The translations under genes and the position numbers were made by a program. Below, piece by piece: positions 16,490-28,317 of a stretch of 64,000 nt of DNA. Under the pieces are notes generated by a model. It was not told the DNA's origin and ran no database searches. It saw only the letters and a program-made list of their open reading frames with translations. Source of the DNA: Acidovorax sp. sif1233 (GTDB lineage: Bacteria; Pseudomonadota; Gammaproteobacteria; Burkholderiales; Burkholderiaceae_C); NCBI RefSeq assembly GCF_019218755.1, contig NZ_JAHUWZ010000005.1, positions 396,421 through 460,420 on the forward strand, read 5' to 3'. Each line of letters opens with the position of its first letter. Position 1 is the first letter of the stretch.

Positions 16490-17992
16490 TCACAGGCCTC
16501 CGGGTTGGCGGAGGTGGAAGTCGGTGGCTTGCTGCAGGCGGTGCGCAGCGTTCAGAAGGCGGGCTTCCTGGAAGTAGTTACCGATGAGCTGCAGGCCCAC
16601 TGGCATGCCGCCTTCGCCAAAGCCGGCGGGCACGCTCATGCCCGGCAGGCCGGCCAGGGAGCCGGGCAGGGTGAAGATGTCGGCCAGGTAGTCGGCCAGC
16701 GGGTCGTTGCCGTGTTCGCCCAGCTTCCAGGCCACGGTGGGGGCCACGGGGCCGGCGATCACATCGCATTCCTTGAACGCGTTCTGGAAGTCGTCGGCGA
16801 TCATGCGGCGGATCTTCTGCGCCTGCAGGTAGTAGGCGTCGTAGTAGCCGTGACTCAGCACGTAGGCGCCGATCATGATGCGGCGCTTGACCTCGTCGCC
16901 AAAACCTTCGGCGCGGGTCTTCTTGTACATGTCCACCAGGTCGGTGTAGTCCTTGGCGCGGTGGCCGAACTTCACGCCGTCAAAGCGGCTGAGGTTGGAC
17001 GACGCCTCGGCGGGCGCGATGATGTAGTACACCGGGATGGACAGTTCGGTGCGCGGCAGGCTGATGGGCACGAGCCTGGCGCCGAGCTTTTCGTATTCCT
17101 TCAGGGCGCCGTCGACCGCGGCGCGCACGTCGGGCGCGAGGCCCTCGCCAAAGAACTCGGCGGGAATGCCGATGCGCAGGCCGTCGATGCTGCCGTTCAG
17201 GTGGGCGCTGAAGTTTTCGGCTGGCACATCGAGGCTGGTCGAATCGCGGTCCGGGTCGGGGCCGCACATGGCGGACAACAGCAGCGCGCAGTCTTCGGCG
17301 CTGCGGGCCATGGGGCCGGCCTGGTCCAGGCTGGAGGCGAATGCGATCATGCCGTAGCGGCTGGCGCGGCCATAGGTGGGCTTGATGCCGGTGATGCCAC
17401 AGAACGATGCGGGCTGGCGGATGGAGCCGCCTGTGTCGGTGCCGGTGACGGCAGGGGCCAGGCGCGCGGCCACGGCCACGGCGCTGCCGCCCGACGAGCC
17501 GCCGGGGATGCGGTGGGTGTCCCAGGGGTTGCGCACGGGCGCGGGGGCGTCGAAGCCCACGGGCGCCACGGCCGAGTTTTCATTGGACGAACCCATCGCG
17601 AACTCGTCGCAGTTGAGCTTGCCCAGGGTGACGGCGCCCGCGTCGGCCAGGCGGGTGACCACGGTGGCGTCGAACGGAGACTGGTAGCCCGCCAGCATCC
17701 TGGAGCCTGCGGTGCTGGGGAAGTCGCGCGTGACGAAGATGTCCTTGTGGGCGATCGGCACGCCTTCCAGCGCGCCCGCCGTGCCGGCGGCAAGGCGGGC
17801 GTCAGCGGCCTGCGCCTGCGCCAGGGTGGCGTCTTCGTTCAGGGCCACGTAGGCGCCCAGGTTCTGGTGCGCCTTGGCGCGGGCCAGGAAATGCCGGGCG
17901 GCTTCGACGGCGGAGAATTGCTTGTTGCGCAGGCCGGCGGCCAGCTCGGAAACGCCCAGGTCGTGCAGGGCTTTGGTCGTTGTCGTGCTCAT
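16490..17992 (-). CDS. gatA: Aspartyl/glutamyl-tRNA amidotransferase subunit A
   Basis: A 500-residue amidase-signature enzyme that hydrolyses glutamine to supply ammonia to GatB. The catalytic triad can be read as Lys83 (PIAHKDIF), Ser166 (GGSSGGSA) and the nucleophile Ser190 ([11 protein letters not shown]), with the spacing seen in the family. It is full length. It lies between gatC (7-base gap) and gatB (1-base gap), in one tight operon. Confidence 0.96.
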   Translation of the reverse strand: MSTTTTKALHDLGVSELAAGLRNKQFSAVEAARHFLARAKAHQNLGAYVALNEDATLAQAQAADARLAAGTAGALEGVPIAHKDIFVTRDFPSTAGSRMLAGYQSPFDATVVTRLADAGAVTLGKLNCDEFAMGSSNENSAVAPVGFDAPAPVRNPWDTHRIPGGSSGGSAVAVAARLAPAVTGTDTGGSIRQPASFCGITGIKPTYGRASRYGMIAFASSLDQAGPMARSAEDCALLLSAMCGPDPDRDSTSLDVPAENFSAHLNGSIDGLRIGIPAEFFGEGLAPDVRAAVDGALKEYEKLGARLVPISLPRTELSIPVYYIIAPAEASSNLSRFDGVKFGHRAKDYTDLVDMYKKTRAEGFGDEVKRRIMIGAYVLSHGYYDAYYLQAQKIRRMIADDFQNAFKECDVIAGPVAPTVAWKLGEHGNDPLADYLADIFTLPGSLAGLPGMSVPAGFGEGGMPVGLQLIGNYFQEARLLNAAHRLQQATDFHLRQPGGL

Positions 17993-17999
17993 GCGCGCC

Positions 18000-18299
18000 T
18001 CACTCGATCACTTTGGGGACGAGGAACAGGCCACGCTCCACGGCGGGGGCGCTCTTCTGGTTGGCTTCGCGCTGGTTGGGCTCGCTGGCCACGTCCTCGC
18101 GCAGCCGCAGGGCCACGTCCTGGACGGCCGCGACGGGGTGCGCCAGGGGCGTGATGCCCGAGGTATCCACAGCCCGCATCTGTTCCACGATGTCAAAGAA
18201 GCCATTGAGCTGGGTCAGCATGCGCTCACTTTCAGAGGGGGTCAGCTCAAGCCGTGCCAAATTGGCGATGCGGCCGATGTCCTGGGGGGTCAGTGCCAT
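18000..18299 (-). CDS. gatC: Aspartyl/glutamyl-tRNA amidotransferase subunit C
   Basis: A 99-residue stabilising subunit that wraps GatA and GatB. It has the family opening ([17 protein letters not shown]) and the LREDVASEP segment. It is the first gene of gatCAB, divergent from mreB across 204 bases. I see no confident promoter in that gap on either strand. Confidence 0.95.
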   Translation of the reverse strand: MALTPQDIGRIANLARLELTPSESERMLTQLNGFFDIVEQMRAVDTSGITPLAHPVAAVQDVALRLREDVASEPNQREANQKSAPAVERGLFLVPKVIE

Positions 18300-18503
18300 A
18301 GGGAGGAGAATTGAGGGAAACCAGAAGTAAAGCTGTGATCCGGGCCGCGCCGGAGGGAGTTATTCACAGGGGATGGGGTATTATCCCGGCTTTGCCGCAA
18401 TACCCTCCTACCTGCCGGTCATTGTGCGAAAAAAGCGATATTTGACCCCGTAAACCCGGCGATGGCAGGCCGACGTGCATGCCGTGCCTGAGAGGATTTT
18501 TGA

Positions 18504-19547
<1,044 letters not shown>

Positions 19548-19675
19548 GCCCCCGGGCCTGTATGCTGCAGGCACTTTTTTGCGCTCTGAACTGCATGACT
19601 GCACCCGCTCCAATGCTTTTTGAGCATGCGTCCGTGGCCCCGGCTTCACGCGACAGATCCTGACCGCTGCGCACG

Positions 19676-20599
19676 ATGCCACTGGGTACCCTCGAGCGCA
19701 GCGCTCCGCCTTTCTTCAAACAGGGCCCTTCGGCCCTTTCGCGCCTGGCCGTCTATAGCGCGCTGGCGCTGTTCCTCATGGTGGCCGATGCACGTTTCCA
19801 GCTCACGGGGCCGTTCCGCCAGGCGGTTGCCACCGTGCTTTACCCGGTGCAGTGGCTGATGCTCAAGCCGGTGGAGTTCGCAAGCCATGGTTCCGGGTAC
19901 TTCCAGTCGCTGCAGACCGCGCAGCAGGAACTGGACGCCGCGCGCAAGAAAATGACCGTGATGGGCCAGCGCGCCAACCAGGCGGAGCAGCTGGCCCTGG
20001 AGAACGAGCGGCTGCGGCAGCTGCTCGCGCTGCGCGGCCGCCTGGAGACGCCCGCGCAGGCCGCCGAGGTGATCTATGACACCGCCGACCCCTACACGCG
20101 CCGCGTGGTCATCGACCGGGGGCAGATGGGCGGCGTGGAGATGGGCGCGCCCGTGATGGATGAGGCGGGCGTGCTCGGCCAGGTGACGCGTGTCTTTCCG
20201 CTCGTGAGCGAGGTCACGCTGCTGGTGGACCGCGACCAGGCCATTCCGGTCCTCAACATTCGCACGGGTGCGCGGGGTGTCGCCTATGGGGATCCGGTGG
20301 CCGGGCATGGCGGCGGCATGGAGCTGCGCTTCATGCCCGCCAACGCCGATGTGCGGGAGGACGATCTGCTGACCACCAGCGGCGTGGATGGCCTGTACCC
20401 GTCGGGGCTCCCCGTGGCGCGGGTGGTGCGCGTGGAGCGCAGGGCCGATTCCGCCTTCGCGCGCATCTACTGCGTGCCCCTGGCCCAGGTGCAGGGCGCC
20501 CGCCATGTGGTGGTGCTCAAGCCGCTGGCCGACAACGAGCTGCCGCGGCCGGAGCCCGCGCACCCGGCGCCGGCGAAACGCGGGGGGCGCAAGGGATGA
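19676..20599 (+). CDS. mreC: Rod shape-determining protein MreC
   Basis: A 307-residue single-pass inner-membrane protein that links MreB to the periplasmic wall synthases. Residues 24-42 are the membrane segment, about 70-120 a coiled coil (QQELDAARKKM, NERLRQLL), and the rest the paired beta-barrel domain (VLGQVTRVFPLVSEVTLLVD). The Pro-rich basic tail (EPAHPAPAKRGGRKG) is typical of this lineage. It follows mreB by 128 bases. Confidence 0.95.
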   Translation: MPLGTLERSAPPFFKQGPSALSRLAVYSALALFLMVADARFQLTGPFRQAVATVLYPVQWLMLKPVEFASHGSGYFQSLQTAQQELDAARKKMTVMGQRANQAEQLALENERLRQLLALRGRLETPAQAAEVIYDTADPYTRRVVIDRGQMGGVEMGAPVMDEAGVLGQVTRVFPLVSEVTLLVDRDQAIPVLNIRTGARGVAYGDPVAGHGGGMELRFMPANADVREDDLLTTSGVDGLYPSGLPVARVVRVERRADSAFARIYCVPLAQVQGARHVVVLKPLADNELPRPEPAHPAPAKRGGRKG

Positions 20600-20681
20600 G
20601 GGCATCGCCTGTGCCTGCCATGGCCCTTGTGGGGCCGCGCGTCCTGCGCGATGGCCCGTGGCTGCCGCGGGGAGGTGCGCG

Positions 20682-21200
20682 ATGATCATGCCGCGCGGCG
20701 AGCCGCTGCTGCTTCCGGTCAATCCGGTCTTCATCGTCGCCAGCCTCGCTGCGGGGCTGGCCATCAACATGCTGCCGCTGGGCCGCATTGTCTGGACGCC
20801 GGATGTCCTGATGGTGCTGCTGGTCTTCTGGGGCGTGCACCAGCCCCTGCGCATCGGCATGGGCGTGGCTTTCGTGCTGGGCCTGTGCATGGATGTGAGC
20901 CAGTCGGCGCTGCTGGGCCAGCACGCGCTGTCCTACACCGTGCTGTCGTTTGGCGCCATCGCCATCCACCGCCGCCTGCTGTGGTTCAGCGTGCCGTCGC
21001 AGGCCCTGCAGGTGCTTCCCCTGTTCGCGCTGGCCCATGCCATCGAGCTCTTGCTGCGGATGGCGTCCGGGGGCATATTCCCGGGCCTGTGGAGCTTTCT
21101 GGCGCCGGTGCTCGAAGCCCTGCTCTGGCCGCTGGCCAGCTGGGTGCTGCTGGCGCCGCAGCGCCGGCCTCCCGACCGCGACCAGAACCGGCCTCTGTAG
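20682..21200 (+). CDS. mreD: Rod shape-determining protein MreD
   Basis: A 172-residue inner-membrane protein with about five membrane segments, partner of MreC and PBP2/RodA. The start is ATG 20682 with GGGAGG upstream, although the frame is open earlier. Recognisable parts are PVNPVFIVASLAAGLAIN, WTPDVLMVLLVFW and the DVSQSALLGQHALSY segment typical of MreD. A family B repeat separates it from the PBP2 gene. Confidence 0.92.
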   Translation: MIMPRGEPLLLPVNPVFIVASLAAGLAINMLPLGRIVWTPDVLMVLLVFWGVHQPLRIGMGVAFVLGLCMDVSQSALLGQHALSYTVLSFGAIAIHRRLLWFSVPSQALQVLPLFALAHAIELLLRMASGGIFPGLWSFLAPVLEALLWPLASWVLLAPQRRPPDRDQNRPL

Positions 21201-21212
21201 CCATGAAGCAAC

Positions 21213-21320
21213 CTCCTGAGCGCCCGCGCCGCATCCCCCTTGTCCCGCAGCGCTGCGGGCCGGGGGACGGGCGCGCGCCGGTTTCAGCGCACGCCTTCGG
21301 GGCGTGGCGCGATGGAGCTG
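21213..21320 (+). repeat. Family B modular repeat, copy 2 (between mreD and mrdA)
   Basis: It starts CCTCCTGAGCGCCCGCGCCG and continues with CCCCCTTGTCCC and the hairpin GCAGCGCTGCGGGCC. It is a diverged copy of the CCCCCTGAG element, lying between cotranscribed genes. Confidence 0.6.
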
Positions 21321-21324
21321 CCGC

Positions 21325-23265
21325 ATGACCGAGGTGCGCAGCAGCGAGGCCGATGCCTCGCGCTTTCGCGTGCGGGCGCTGATCGTCGGCGCCCTGGTGT
21401 TCTGTGCGTTCTGCCTCATCGCGGCCCGGCTGGTGTTCCTGCAGGTGGTCCGGCACGAAGACCTGGCGGCGCAGGCCGAGAGCAACCGCACGGCGGTGGT
21501 GCCCATCGTGCCCAACCGGGGGCTCATCCTGGACCGCAACGGCGTGGTGCTGGCCACCAACTATTCGGCCTATACGCTGGAGATCACGCCCTCGCGGGCT
21601 GGAACGCTCGACGACACCATCGACGAGCTGTCCAAGGTGGTGGAGATCCAGAGCCGCGACCGCCGCCGCTTCAAGCGGCTCATGGAAGAGTCGCGCAACT
21701 TCGAATCGCTGCCCATCCGCACGCGCCTGACCGACCAGGAAGTGGCCCGCTTCACGGCCCAGCGCTACCGCTTCCCGGGGGTGGACATCAAGGCGCGCCT
21801 GTTCCGCAACTACCCGCTGGGCGACGTGGCCAGCCACGCCATCGGCTACATCGGCCGCATCAACCAGAGCGAGAAGGCGCGCATCCAGGATTCCGAGGAC
21901 GAGGCCAACTACCGGGGCACGGAATACATCGGCAAGCTGGGGATCGAGCAGAGCTTCGAGTCCGCGCTGCACGGCGCCACCGGGGTCGAGCAGATGGAGA
22001 CCTCGGCGGGCGGGCGGGCGGTGCGCAAGCTCTCCAGCCACGCGGCCACGCCCGGCGACAGCGTGATGCTGTCCATCGACATCAAGCTGCAGAAACTCGT
22101 CGAGGAGCTGTACGGCACCCGCCGTGGCGCGCTGGTGGCCATCGACCCGCGCAACGGCGAGATCCTGGCCCTGGTCAGCAAGCCCACGTTCGACCCCAAT
22201 CTTTTCGTCGAAGGCATCGATGTGGAGAACTGGACCGCGCTCAACGAATCCATCGACAAGCCGCTGCTGAACCGGGCCCTGCGGGGTACGTACCCGCCAG
22301 GCTCCACCTACAAGCCCTTCATGGCGCTGGCCGCGCTGCAGCTGGGCAAGCGCTCGCCCAGCCTGGTGGTGAACGATCCGGGGTATTACACCTTCGGCGG
22401 CCACACCTTCCGCAGCCACGAGGGCGGGCTGGGCGGTGTGGACATGCACCGCGCCATCCAGCAGTCGAGCAACACCTACTTCTACTCGCTGGCGGTGGAC
22501 ATGGGCGTCGATGCCATCCATGACTTCATGAAGCCGCTGGGCTTTGGGCAGTCCACCGGCATCGACCTCAATGGCGAAGTGCGGGGCACGCTGCCCAGCA
22601 CCGAGTGGAAACGCAATGCCTACAAGCGCCCGGACATGAAGCGCTGGTTTCCCGGCGAGACCGTGTCCCTGGGCATCGGCCAGGGCTACAACAACTTCAC
22701 CATGCTGCAGCTCGCGCTGGCGCAGGGCACGCTGGCCAACGGCGGCATCCGCTACCGGCCGCACATGGCCAAGGCCGTGAAGAACGCGGTCACGGGCGTC
22801 GTCACCGAGATCGTGCAGCCGCCCGGCGAAGACCTGGGGTATCTGCCCCGGAACGTGGACATCGTGCGCAATGCCATGGTCGCCGTGAACAAGGGCGGCA
22901 CCGGCACGCGCGTGTTTGCCGGGGCGCCGTACACCTCCGGCGGCAAGACCGGCACGGCGCAGGCGGTGACCATGGGCCAGAACGTGAAGTACAACGCGAA
23001 GGCGCTGGAAGAGCACCAGCGCGACCACTCGCTGTATGCGGCGTTCGCCCCGGCAGAGCAGCCCACGATAGCGCTGGCGCTGATTGTCGAGAACGCCGGG
23101 TTTGGCGCGGCCCATGCGGCGCCCATCGCGCGCCGCGTATTCGACTACTGGCTGATGGGGGACTACCCGAGCGAGGAAGACATCGCGGCGGTGCAAAAGG
23201 GCCAGGCCGGCGCTCCCATTGGCAAGCCGCGCAAGGCGGCGGATGTGCCCGTGGCGGCGCCTTGA
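21325..23265 (+). CDS. mrdA: Penicillin-binding protein 2 (elongation transpeptidase)
   Basis: A 646-residue inner-membrane transpeptidase of the elongasome. The start is ATG 21325 (MTEVRSSEAD). One N-terminal membrane anchor lies at about 16-38, followed by the pedestal domain (RGLILDRNGVVLATNY). The catalytic domain has Ser327-Thr-Tyr-Lys330 (PPGSTYKP), Ser381-Ser-Asn383, and Lys541-Thr-Gly (GGKTGTAQ). All three motifs are intact. It acts with RodA and MreBCD. No rodA follows; family A repeat copy 3 begins exactly at the stop codon. Confidence 0.96.
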   Translation: MTEVRSSEADASRFRVRALIVGALVFCAFCLIAARLVFLQVVRHEDLAAQAESNRTAVVPIVPNRGLILDRNGVVLATNYSAYTLEITPSRAGTLDDTIDELSKVVEIQSRDRRRFKRLMEESRNFESLPIRTRLTDQEVARFTAQRYRFPGVDIKARLFRNYPLGDVASHAIGYIGRINQSEKARIQDSEDEANYRGTEYIGKLGIEQSFESALHGATGVEQMETSAGGRAVRKLSSHAATPGDSVMLSIDIKLQKLVEELYGTRRGALVAIDPRNGEILALVSKPTFDPNLFVEGIDVENWTALNESIDKPLLNRALRGTYPPGSTYKPFMALAALQLGKRSPSLVVNDPGYYTFGGHTFRSHEGGLGGVDMHRAIQQSSNTYFYSLAVDMGVDAIHDFMKPLGFGQSTGIDLNGEVRGTLPSTEWKRNAYKRPDMKRWFPGETVSLGIGQGYNNFTMLQLALAQGTLANGGIRYRPHMAKAVKNAVTGVVTEIVQPPGEDLGYLPRNVDIVRNAMVAVNKGGTGTRVFAGAPYTSGGKTGTAQAVTMGQNVKYNAKALEEHQRDHSLYAAFAPAEQPTIALALIVENAGFGAAHAAPIARRVFDYWLMGDYPSEEDIAAVQKGQAGAPIGKPRKAADVPVAAP

Positions 23266-23316
23266 TATAAAAACAATAGCTGTTAGCGCAATACAGATAA
23301 GCGCAGGAGCCCAATC
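23264..23316 (+). repeat. Family A palindromic repeat, copy 3
   Basis: AATAGCTGTTAGCGCAATACAG, then ATAAGCGCAGGAGCCCAATC. The left arm is shortened (AGCGC without TTG). The copy overlaps the mrdA stop codon. Confidence 0.8.
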
Positions 23317-23412
23317 CGGCATCGAATCGCGGTGCCGGCCATTCTTGAAATGAACCCGCTGCCTGCGCCTGCGCCTGGGCGCTGCCCGATGCCGCGCCGG
23401 GCCGTGCCGCCC

Positions 23413-24303
23413 TCAGGCCGCCGCCGCCCGCGCTGGCGGTGGCTGAAGCTGGCTGAACACCAGCGCCGCCACGATCAGCGCCGCGCCGCCCAGGCCCGCC
23501 CATCCCAGCCGCTCGCCGAGCAGGGCCCAGGCGGTGAGCGCGGCGAATACCGGCTCCAGCCCGAACACGATGGCGCTGCGCATGGCGTCCACCCGCTGCT
23601 GGCCCCAGGCCTGCAGCGTGACCACCACCACGCTGGCCAGCAGGCCCAGGTACAGCAGCGCCACCCAGGCATCGGCGGGCAACTGCGCGGCGGTGTGCAG
23701 CCAGCCCATGCCGCCGCCCTGGCCCAGCAGCATGAACGTGGAAGCCAGCGCCATGACGGTCGCCTGCGCGGCCGCCATGCGCGTGGCCCGCGGCGGGCTT
23801 GCCGCCGTGCGGCGCGCGCACTCCTCCAGCGCCAGGATGTAGATGGCGTAGAACACCGTGCTCGCCAGCGTCAGCGTATCGCCCAGGTTCCAGGGCTCGT
23901 TCTCGTGGAACATCAGCGCCATGCCCGTGCAGGCCAGGGCGCACGCCGCCCACAGCGGCCAGCCGTAGCGGCGCCCCAGCGCCGCCATCGCAATCAATGG
24001 CACCACCAGCACATTGAGCCCGGTCACGAAGGCATTGCGGTTGCTGCTGGTGCGCGCCAGCCCCTCGATCTGCAGCCAGAACGCCAGGAACAGCAGGACC
24101 CCCAGCGCGCAGCCCCACCGCCGCTCGTGGCGCCGCATGCCCCACCACAGCGGGGCCAGCACCACCAGGGCGATCACGAACCGCAGCCAGATGATCTGCA
24201 GCGCATCGAGGTGCGCGGACAACAGCTTCATGGCGGGGAAGGTGGTGCCCCACACCACGGTCACCACCAGCAGGGCAATCAGGCCCAGACGTTCGGGTTT
24301 CAT
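23413..24303 (-). CDS. DMT-superfamily (EamA) transporter
   Basis: A 296-residue inner-membrane protein with about ten predicted membrane segments in two EamA repeats. The start is ATG 24303 (MKPERLGLIALLVVTVVWGT). Signature pieces are the first-helix WGTTFPAMKLL and the LEPVFAALTAWALLGERLGW pair in the second half. This superfamily exports small metabolites or amino acids, and the substrate here cannot be inferred. It is transcribed on the minus strand, convergent with mrdA, and a family B repeat separates it from the porin gene. Confidence 0.88.
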   Translation of the reverse strand: MKPERLGLIALLVVTVVWGTTFPAMKLLSAHLDALQIIWLRFVIALVVLAPLWWGMRRHERRWGCALGVLLFLAFWLQIEGLARTSSNRNAFVTGLNVLVVPLIAMAALGRRYGWPLWAACALACTGMALMFHENEPWNLGDTLTLASTVFYAIYILALEECARRTAASPPRATRMAAAQATVMALASTFMLLGQGGGMGWLHTAAQLPADAWVALLYLGLLASVVVVTLQAWGQQRVDAMRSAIVFGLEPVFAALTAWALLGERLGWAGLGGAALIVAALVFSQLQPPPARAAAA

Positions 24304-24374
24304 AGGCTCCAAAACAAGAAAGGGCTGGTCGGTTCCCCGGCCAGCCACTTGCAGAAGATTTCCTCGCAGCGCCT

Positions 24375-24518
24375 GCGCACGACCTGCTGCCGTCGCACTG
24401 GCGCGGCCTCAGCGAGGTAGCCGCGGAACTGGCTCTGCCAGGCCACCGGTGGCGTCCCCCTCCCTTGGCGCGCAGCGCGTAGAGAGAGGGGTGAAGGCGC
24501 GCAGCGCCTCAGGGGGTG
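24375..24518 (-). repeat. Family B modular repeat, copy 3
   Basis: Read on the minus strand it starts CCCCCTGAGGCGCTGCGCGC, continues CTTCACCCCTCTC, a hairpin around GCGCGCAGC, GGGAGGGGGACGCCACC, and ends CTGGCAGAGCCAGTTCC. This is the most complete single copy here. It abuts the stop codon of the porin gene. Confidence 0.8.
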
Positions 24519-25814
24519 TCAATTAAAAAGATAGCGTGCCTGCAGGTTCAGGCGCAGCATCTCGCCCTGCTGGCCGTCGAACGTCGTGCGGCGGCCGCCG
24601 ATCAGCTCGCCGCCCAGCTCCACGTTCTTGATGGGCAGGTAGTACATGCCGGCATGCCATTGGTACAGCTTGTGGTTGCCTTCGGCGCCGTAGGCGTCCA
24701 CGTAGGCGTCGCCCAGCTTGTGGCGCGAGCGGACCATGCCCAGCGACACGGTGCCGCGCAGCTTCTCGCTGAACACGTTGGACAGGCCCAGCACCACGCC
24801 GTGCGACTTGTCCAGGCGCACGGTGCCGCCGTCCAGCACGGGGTAGTTGGTGCCCACCAGGTAGGCGCCGTCGCCGTCGCCGTCCAGGCGCGTGTACTGC
24901 GCCATCAGCGTGGTGGTGCCGGTGATCTTGTAGCCCGCGCCCAGGCCGAAGCCGGTGCCGCGCTTGCCGATGCCGTCCACGCGCTGCTCGTGCGAGAGCA
25001 GGCGGGCGTTGATGTTGCCCCAGTCGAAGGCCTTGTCCACGCGGGCCACGAAGTTCAGGCTCTTGGCGCCGTCGGTGGGCTCTTCCACCGCGAACTGGAA
25101 CTTGGCCAGGTCCGGGTTGTTGTAGGTGTAGCGCACCTGGGCAGGGCGGCGGAAGGTGGCGCCGGGTGGGCCGTTGAAGTCCACGGTCTCGGGCAGGTTG
25201 TCCACGTCCATGAAGGTCGACCAGGTCTGGCCGATCAGCCAGCCGGCGTACTCGCCGTAGGCGTGGCGCAGGCGCAGGCGGTTGCGGTTGCACTCGGCAC
25301 CGCAGTAGGCGTAGAAGTCGGCCTCGATCTTGGTGTTGAAGGTGCCGATGGAGGTGGGCGTGGAGGTCTCGAAGCCGAAGCGCGAGGTCTGCGCCGTCAG
25401 GCTGCTCTTGCCGTGGCGGCTGTCGCCCAGGGGCTGCTCCATCAGGTTGGTGAAGGTGTCGCCGGGCGCCGTGCCCTTGAAGTCCTTGACCATGTTGGCC
25501 TCGGCAAAGCCGTACACGCGGATCGAGGTCTCGCTGCCCGGCAGGCGGAAGCTGCCCGGAATGTCGCCCAGCACCACGGCGTCCTTCTGCTTGAGTTCCA
25601 CGGCCTCGATGCGGTCGTTCCAGGCCGATGCCGACGCGGCGGGCGCGGCAGGCGCCTGGGCCTGCTGGGCCTTGAGCTGGTTGAGCTCGGCGCGCAGGGC
25701 CTTGAGCTCGTTGCGCATCTCTTCGAAGTCCTTGGCGGACTGCGCGAACGCGGCGGGGGGCAGGCTGCACAGGCCGGCGGCCAGCAGGGCGAGGAACGTG
25801 GGGTTCAGTTTCAT
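24519..25814 (-). CDS. DcaP-like outer-membrane porin
   Basis: 431 residues from ATG 25814. The signal peptide ends PPAAFA. A short coiled-coil segment follows (DFEEMRNELKALRAELNQLK, about 27-45), as in DcaP-type trimeric porins, then an Ala-rich linker and a beta-barrel rich in alternating hydrophobic residues (VYGFAEANMVKDF, RLRLRHAYGEYAGWLIGQTW), ending in ARYLFN. DcaP-type porins pass dicarboxylates and related acids. The length fits. It lies 46 bases downstream of an amino-acid ABC transporter operon on the same strand and may be cotranscribed as the outer-membrane entry route. That link is inference. Confidence 0.85.
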   Translation of the reverse strand: MKLNPTFLALLAAGLCSLPPAAFAQSAKDFEEMRNELKALRAELNQLKAQQAQAPAAPAASASAWNDRIEAVELKQKDAVVLGDIPGSFRLPGSETSIRVYGFAEANMVKDFKGTAPGDTFTNLMEQPLGDSRHGKSSLTAQTSRFGFETSTPTSIGTFNTKIEADFYAYCGAECNRNRLRLRHAYGEYAGWLIGQTWSTFMDVDNLPETVDFNGPPGATFRRPAQVRYTYNNPDLAKFQFAVEEPTDGAKSLNFVARVDKAFDWGNINARLLSHEQRVDGIGKRGTGFGLGAGYKITGTTTLMAQYTRLDGDGDGAYLVGTNYPVLDGGTVRLDKSHGVVLGLSNVFSEKLRGTVSLGMVRSRHKLGDAYVDAYGAEGNHKLYQWHAGMYYLPIKNVELGGELIGGRRTTFDGQQGEMLRLNLQARYLFN

Positions 25815-25860
25815 GGTCACTCCGGTAGGGGCTGGTAATGGCATTGCATGGGCCTGGATC

Positions 25861-26603
<743 letters not shown>

Positions 26604-26607
<4 letters not shown>

Positions 26608-27386
26608 TGGTTGCGGCCTTCCACGTCGAAGCGGTATTCCACCGCGTTCGAGATCTGCGTGACCAGGGTGGTCAGCAGCAGGTAGGTGATGGCCACGGTG
26701 GACAGCGTGGCAATGGGCTGGAACGTGGCGGACTGGATGCGGTTGCCCACGTTGGTCAGCTCCACCACGCCGATGGCGTAGGCCAGCGACGAGTCCTTGA
26801 GCAGCGCCACGAAGTTGCTCACCAGCGGCGGCAGCGATATCTTGAAGGCCTGTGGAAACACCACGTCCAGGAACACATGCATGCGGCCCAGGCCCAGGGC
26901 CTTGGCGGCCTCGGTCTGGCCGCGCGGCACGGCCAGCAGCCCGGCGCGGATGGCCTCGGCGTTGTAGGCGCCCACGTTCAGGCCCAGCGCCAGCACGGCG
27001 GCCGCGAAGTCGGGCAGGTTCAGGCCCGGCACCAGCACCGGCAGCGCGAAGTACACGAACAGGATCTGCACCAGCAGCGGCGTGCCGCGGATGACCCAGA
27101 TGTAGAAGCTGGCCACCCAGCGCACGGCGGCAAAGCGCGCGGTGCGGGCGAGCGCGGCGGCGGTTCCCAGCACCAGCCCGACGCTGCCGCTGATCAGCGT
27201 GAGCCACAGGGTGGTGCGCGCGCCGTCGGAGAACGCCTGGGCGTTGGGGCCGATGGGCTCGGGCAGGAAGGACAGCAGCTTGCCGAGCAGTGCCAGCACC
27301 AGCACCATCAGGATGACGGCCGAGACGAGCGTGGCGTTGCTGCGCTGCTGGCGGCTCCAGCGCTGCGGCCAAAAGGCGGTGAGCAT
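26604..27386 (-). CDS. Polar amino-acid ABC transporter, permease
   Basis: A 260-residue inner-membrane permease with about five membrane segments. It has the HisM/GlnP-type motif region ([14 protein letters not shown]) and the EAA loop that contacts the ATPase ([20 protein letters not shown]). The start is ATG 27386 ([10 protein letters not shown]). A single permease gene implies a homodimer. The gap to the binding-protein gene is 34 bases. Confidence 0.93.
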
Positions 27387-27420
27387 GAAAAAGACCCCTG
27401 TGACTACATGCGGGTCGTGC

Positions 27421-28185
27421 TTACTGGCAGCGGACGTCTTCGTTGAAATACTTCTTGGACAGCGCGGCATAGCTGCCGTCGGCCATGACTTCGGCCAGCG
27501 CCTTGTTCCAGCCGGCGGCCAGCGAGCTGTTGCCCTTGGCCACGGCGGCGGCGATGCGCTCGATGAACAGCATGTCGCCGAGCTTGAAGCCGGCGCCGGG
27601 GTTCTTCTCTGCCACGGCCTTGGCCACGAAGCGGTCGGTCACCCAGGCGTCCACGCGGCGCGAGTTCAGCGCGCTGCGGGCATCCACGTCGGTGGGGAAG
27701 TTCTTCATTTCCTTGATGGACGAGACCTTCTGCACGTTTTCGAGGTAGCTCGTGCCGGTCTGCACGGCCACCACCTTGCCCGCCAGGTCCTTGGCGCTCT
27801 TGATGGCGGGGTCCATGGCGATGATCATGCCGCCCGAGCAGTAGTGCGGGTCGGTGAAGGTGACGGCCTTGGCGCGCTCTTCGGTGATGCCGTGCGAGGC
27901 GATCACCAGGTCCCAGCGGTCCTGGCGCAGGCCGGTGAGCAGCGCATCGAAGCCCAGGGTCTTCCACTGGATCGCGAGGCCCATCTTCTTGGCCACCAGT
28001 TCGGCCGTCTCCACCTCGAAGCCGGTCAGCGTGGTGCCGTTGAAGAAATTGAACGGAGCGAACTGCCCCTCGGTCGCGATGAGGATCTTGCCGTCCTTCT
28101 TGACCTCGTCCAGCGTGCGGGCCTGGGCAGAAGCGAAAGCGGCGCAGAGCGCGAGGGCGGTGGCAACAGCCTTGAACAATTTCAT
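27421..28185 (-). CDS. Polar amino-acid ABC transporter, substrate-binding protein
   Basis: A 254-residue periplasmic protein of the SBP_bac_3 family. The signal peptide ends FASAQA (about residue 22). The ligand-binding signature GFEVETAELVAKKMG and WDLVIASHGITEERAKAVTF is present. Two Cys residues (YCSGG and the C-terminal VRCQ) could form a disulfide. First gene of the operon with permease and ATPase. The amino acid carried is not identifiable. Confidence 0.92.
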   Translation of the reverse strand: MKLFKAVATALALCAAFASAQARTLDEVKKDGKILIATEGQFAPFNFFNGTTLTGFEVETAELVAKKMGLAIQWKTLGFDALLTGLRQDRWDLVIASHGITEERAKAVTFTDPHYCSGGMIIAMDPAIKSAKDLAGKVVAVQTGTSYLENVQKVSSIKEMKNFPTDVDARSALNSRRVDAWVTDRFVAKAVAEKNPGAGFKLGDMLFIERIAAAVAKGNSSLAAGWNKALAEVMADGSYAALSKKYFNEDVRCQ

Positions 28186-28311
28186 GGGATGGGTCCTGTC
28201 GGGGGTATTTCAGGTACAAAAAATCCGGCATGCGGGTAGCAGGCCGGAGGCTGGTGGATCGGATGCACAGGCATCGCGAAACGCGAAGTCTGCCGTCATC
28301 AAGTAGTAACG

Positions 28312-28317
28312 ATTATA
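28312..28317 (-). promoter_or_regulatory. Candidate -10 element for the amino-acid ABC operon
   Basis: A perfect TATAAT on the minus strand, about 127 bases before the binding-protein start, in a short AT-rich island. I see no good -35 at the usual distance, so this is tentative. Confidence 0.35.

Noticed and set aside
20986..23322. Long minus-strand open frame opposite mrdA and mreD
   Set aside because: It mirrors well-supported genes on the other strand, is low-complexity and has no ribosome-binding site.
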